From an uncultured Bacteroides sp. (lineage in GTDB: Bacteria > Bacteroidota > Bacteroidia > Bacteroidales > Bacteroidaceae): DNA of 45,593 nt. The position numbers and the translations under genes were made by a program. The notes below the pieces were generated by a model that was not told where the DNA came from, made no database searches, and saw nothing but the letters and a program-made list of their open reading frames with translations. The DNA is taken from positions 1-45,593 of the forward strand of contig CASDXF010000035.1 in assembly GCA_949285075.1 (NCBI GenBank), written 5' to 3'. Below, in pieces: positions 43,071 through 45,593 of the stretch (positions are counted from its first letter, which is position 1; the number at the start of each line of letters is the position of its first letter).

Positions 43071-44339
43071 TCAGGACACGTCGCTCAGTTCATATACGCT
43101 TTGGATTATCAAGCCTACTATCGCTCCGTTCTCTACGATGTAGTCGCGCACGTAGAAGCCATAGGCGCGGCCCACATCGGATAGCTCGCCCGTATTCCTG
43201 TCGAAGCCGATGCGGCGGATATAGTATCCGTGTCCCTTGACGCAAGGCACTTCCGTGTCATAGAGCCAGTCGGTCTCGTTAAATTCCGGCACACTCGATG
43301 TCTCGTCGTCCTCCTGTTCGTCCTGCATGATGCTGTACCAGTCGTCATACTCCATCGGTCCGGCATCCATAATGTAAGTGTTATGCGTCGTACTGGTAGA
43401 ATTACCCGTCCACTTGCCTATCACCGAATGGGGGGCCTTGAACTGGATTACGCCCGACGCCATCGCACCTACCTGATAATATTTTCCGTCCTCACGGGCG
43501 AAGAACAGGTTGGGGAACTCGTCCCGCGTGACGCGGAGCTTGGCTCCCACCACCTCGTCGCCCTGCATGATGTAGTCCTCTACCCAGAAGCGTACAATCC
43601 GGGTAGAATAGCCCGTCGACCTCCATCCGGCAAAGTATCCATGCCCCTTCACGCAAGGAATCAGTTCCTCCGTCCAATCGGCGTTGTTGTCCGGGTACTC
43701 CGGCTTTTCCATGATGGAGAACTCTTTCCACGACATCTCGCCCATGTCTATCAGCTCGCTAGTCTCTCCGTCCGACCATCCGCCCCGGAAGAATCCCGGC
43801 TCCTCGAACCAGATGTACTGGTCGCCGGGCAGATGGTAGTCCTCGCCGCTGTCCATTACATAAGTCGTCTCGTAGTCCACCCAGTCCCACTCGCCCGTGT
43901 CGGGCACGATGTCCTCCTCGTCGTCACCGCCGCCGTTGGAGGCCGCCTGCGTCACGGAGACGCGCAGCTCCTCGCCGCCGGAGGAAATCACGATGTCGGC
44001 CGAGCGGTCGGCTCCCGTATCGTTCGGGGTCAGCGTGATGGTCAGTGTCTGCCGTCCCGCCTCGCCGCTGTAGCGGTCTAGCGAAATCCAGTCGGGAGCC
44101 GCCATCTGCTCGCTCCTTCCGGTCGTCTCCACGATAGAGGCCGACCACGGAGCCGCGGTCTCGAAAGAGAGGCTTCCGTTCAGTTGGTCAGCCGCGAAGC
44201 GCTGTTCCTTCGTTCCGTCTCCAGCCAGTTGGAGACCTCCGCCCTGAGGCTCGTCGTCATCGCCGCAGGCGTTCATGGCAAGCCCCGCCACGCAGAGCAG
44301 CGCCGCCGCACAGAGTCGCAAGAAATTCAAGTGTTTCAT
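43071..44339 (-). CDS. Surface lipoprotein with BACON-like domain and duplicated module
   Basis: The lipobox MNAC ends at Cys25 and is followed by GDDDE, a surface-export tail. Residues about 40-135 form a BACON-like beta-sandwich, with APWSASI and DWISLDRYSGEAGRQTLTI seen in it, as in carbohydrate-adjacent domains of Bacteroidetes. After an acidic linker there are two related halves, each with a Trp- and Asp-rich segment followed by PCVKGHGY and an RF/GF-containing strand (about 225-245 and 355-375). The function is unknown; adhesion or ligand binding is a reasonable guess. A TATCTTTG -7 box lies 38 bp upstream. Confidence 0.78.
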   Translation of the reverse strand: MKHLNFLRLCAAALLCVAGLAMNACGDDDEPQGGGLQLAGDGTKEQRFAADQLNGSLSFETAAPWSASIVETTGRSEQMAAPDWISLDRYSGEAGRQTLTITLTPNDTGADRSADIVISSGGEELRVSVTQAASNGGGDDEEDIVPDTGEWDWVDYETTYVMDSGEDYHLPGDQYIWFEEPGFFRGGWSDGETSELIDMGEMSWKEFSIMEKPEYPDNNADWTEELIPCVKGHGYFAGWRSTGYSTRIVRFWVEDYIMQGDEVVGAKLRVTRDEFPNLFFAREDGKYYQVGAMASGVIQFKAPHSVIGKWTGNSTSTTHNTYIMDAGPMEYDDWYSIMQDEQEDDETSSVPEFNETDWLYDTEVPCVKGHGYYIRRIGFDRNTGELSDVGRAYGFYVRDYIVENGAIVGLIIQSVYELSDVS

Positions 44340-44377
44340 GTCGATAATCGTTTTTCAAGTTAATAATCGTTCTTTCA

Positions 44378-44385
44378 CAAAGATA
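44378..44385 (-). promoter_or_regulatory. -7 box of the BACON-like lipoprotein gene
   Basis: The minus strand reads TATCTTTG, an exact TAnnTTTG match 38 bp before the start codon. A -33 element is not clear. Confidence 0.5.
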
Positions 44386-44459
44386 AAGGGTTTACGGGCT
44401 TACGCCGCGGGTCTGCGGGCTTTTTTTTCAAACATTAACGGTTCGCCGCGGGCGCCGGT

Positions 44460-45536
44460 TCATCGGGAGTCCACGATGATGCCTCCGCCCAAGAGCAGCC
44501 CGTCCTTGTAGAAGGCCGCGGCCTGCCCGGGAGCGACGGCGGTGAGCGGCTCGGCGAGGGCCACTCGCAGCAGCCCGTCCGCCGTCAGTGTCACCTCGCA
44601 GCGATTCTCCTGCTTGCGGTAGCGTATCTTCACCGTCACGCCCGGGTCGTTCATCAGGCGCTCCGGGTCCACCGCGTTCCAGTCCGTCAGCAGCATCTCG
44701 CTCTTCGCTAAGGCCGACAGCGAGGCGAGCACCACCTCGTTGCGCTCCGGACGGGTCTCCTTGACGAAGACCGCGCGGTTGAAGTACACGCCTAGTCCCC
44801 GCCGCTGCCCCACGGTGTAGAAGGGATAGCCCTCGTGCCGTCCGAGGAAGCGCCCCTCCTCGTCGACGAACCGCCCTCGGCCCACAGCCCGCTCCCACGG
44901 CTCGCCCTTCTTCTCCACCCACGCCTTCAGGAAGCCGCGGTAGTCCATGGGGCAGAAGCACACGCCTATGCTGTCCCGCTTCTCGGCTATCCGTCCGAAT
45001 CCCCGGGCGGCGGCCTTCAGGCGCGCCTCCCGCTTGGTCGTCTCCCCCATAGGCAGCAAGGCCCGGCGGAGCGTCTCCTGACCTAGCCCCCACAGGAAGA
45101 AGGTCTGGTCCTTGTCGGGGTCGGCGGCCGAGGCCACGTAGCGCAGCCCGTCCCGGCTCACCAAGCGGGCGTAGTGTCCCGTGGCCACATGGTAGATGCC
45201 TTCCTCGTCGGCTATCCGGGTCAGCAAGGGCCACTTCAGACGGGTGTTGCACAGCGTGCAGGGCACGGGCGTGCGGCCGGCCATGTACTCCCGCGCGAAA
45301 TAATCCACGATTTCCTTCCGGAACGCCTCCCGAGCGTCACGCGTCAGGTGGCGTATACCCAGTCTCCGGGCCAGTTCGCGGGCGTCTTCCAGATATCCGG
45401 CCGAGCCGTCCGGCTCGTGGAAGCGGAAGGTGACCCCCGTCACCTCGTATCCGGCCTCCAGCAGGCTGATGGCGGCCACCGAGCTGTCCGTCCCGCCGCT
45501 CATGCCCAGTAATACTCGTCTGTTCTTTTCCATCAT
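44460..45536 (-). CDS. mnmA: tRNA-specific 2-thiouridylase
   Basis: It uses ATP and a persulfide to make 2-thiouridine at wobble position 34 of Glu, Gln and Lys tRNAs. The PP-loop [12 protein letters not shown] is near the N-terminus. The catalytic Cys pair is in [14 protein letters not shown] and DSIGVCFC, and ATGHYARL and [10 protein letters not shown] are family motifs. The length is about 358 residues. Two adjacent ATG codons (45536, 45533) fit the family start [11 protein letters not shown]. An ATG at 45563 is disfavoured because a TATTTTCG -7 box (45548-45541) lies between it and these. Confidence 0.93.
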   Translation of the reverse strand: MMEKNRRVLLGMSGGTDSSVAAISLLEAGYEVTGVTFRFHEPDGSAGYLEDARELARRLGIRHLTRDAREAFRKEIVDYFAREYMAGRTPVPCTLCNTRLKWPLLTRIADEEGIYHVATGHYARLVSRDGLRYVASAADPDKDQTFFLWGLGQETLRRALLPMGETTKREARLKAAARGFGRIAEKRDSIGVCFCPMDYRGFLKAWVEKKGEPWERAVGRGRFVDEEGRFLGRHEGYPFYTVGQRRGLGVYFNRAVFVKETRPERNEVVLASLSALAKSEMLLTDWNAVDPERLMNDPGVTVKIRYRKQENRCEVTLTADGLLRVALAEPLTAVAPGQAAAFYKDGLLLGGGIIVDSR

Positions 45537-45540
45537 GCCG

Positions 45541-45548
45541 CGAAAATA
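45541..45548 (-). promoter_or_regulatory. -7 box directly before mnmA
   Basis: On the minus strand TATTTTCG ends 4 bp before the ATG at 45536. If used, the mRNA would have almost no leader. A TTTG further upstream is about 26 bp away, wider than normal. Confidence 0.4.
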
Positions 45549-45593
45549 CGGATTTACTCGCATTCTCCATCCGGCAAACCGCCAAACGTGGGA

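Noticed and set aside
44406-44429. Plus-strand hairpin with eight T residues, terminator-like
   Set aside because: No gene on the plus strand is read toward it in this window, so a terminator role could not be supported.
1-45593. tRNA or rRNA genes, IS elements
   Set aside because: No cloverleaf-like conserved blocks, rRNA segments, transposase domains or terminal inverted repeats were recognised on either strand; small RNA genes could be missed by eye.

Overview
The window is chromosomal DNA from a member of the Bacteroidales with a GC-rich genome. By eye it is well above half G+C, except for one AT-rich island. The assignment rests on several signs: promoters of the Bacteroidetes form TTTG-N19-20-TAnnTTTG, weak Shine-Dalgarno sequences, many surface-type lipoproteins with acidic residues after the lipid Cys, carbohydrate-active enzymes (GH172, GH32-like, GH76, GH2), a BtuB/BtuG cobalamin uptake operon, and the acpP-fabF-rnc gene order. 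No tRNA, rRNA, CRISPR array or insertion sequence was seen. The species was not determined.

Layout. 3-5233 (+): the tail of an unknown gene, then an FGGY sugar kinase, a GH172 (DUF2961) lipoprotein and a GH32-like lipoprotein, probably one operon for a fructose- or arabinose-type glycan. 5548-7104 (-): a GH76 alpha-mannanase lipoprotein. 7208-12588 (-): a tight three-gene operon encoding a large Sel1-repeat protein, a divergent HSP90-family ATPase and a TPR-like protein, preceded by shikimate kinase aroK. 13314-14354 (+): a two-domain GNAT acetyltransferase fusion. 14759-17030 (+): an AT-rich restriction-modification island. 17172-24912 (-): a cobalamin riboswitch followed by btuB, two tandem btuG paralogues, a PKD-like lipoprotein and a further beta-propeller lipoprotein. 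25196-34204: cysS, a HAD phosphatase, a SNF2 helicase and a GH2 beta-galactosidase. 34350-37060: a phage-replication-organizer-like gene, an unknown gene and an S24-type regulator. 37083-45536: pdxB, purN, acpP-fabF-rnc, a GH3-family adenylating enzyme, a BACON-like lipoprotein and mnmA.

Two things stand out. First, the Sel1 / HSP90 / TPR operon is a compact bacterial parallel to the eukaryotic HSP90 and TPR co-chaperone partnership, and I know of no assigned function for it. Second, six intergenic regions carry arrays of a 26-bp imperfect palindrome built as SSSC-N5-CTCRYGAG-N5-GSSS. Neighbouring units share their 4-bp ends, so each array has an exact 22-bp period. About nineteen units are spread over 30 kb, all outside genes. 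One array lies inside the cobalamin operon and another lies in the predicted long leader of the gene at 34350-35228.

How the genes work together. The riboswitch would switch off the whole 7-kb cobalamin operon when corrinoid is plentiful; BtuG lipoproteins capture corrinoid at the surface and pass it to BtuB. The GH172 and GH32-like enzymes would release sugars that the FGGY kinase phosphorylates in the cytoplasm. acpP, fabF and rnc form the usual lipid synthesis and RNA processing block. The remaining genes are housekeeping (aroK, cysS, pdxB, purN, mnmA) or have functions that sequence alone does not settle.
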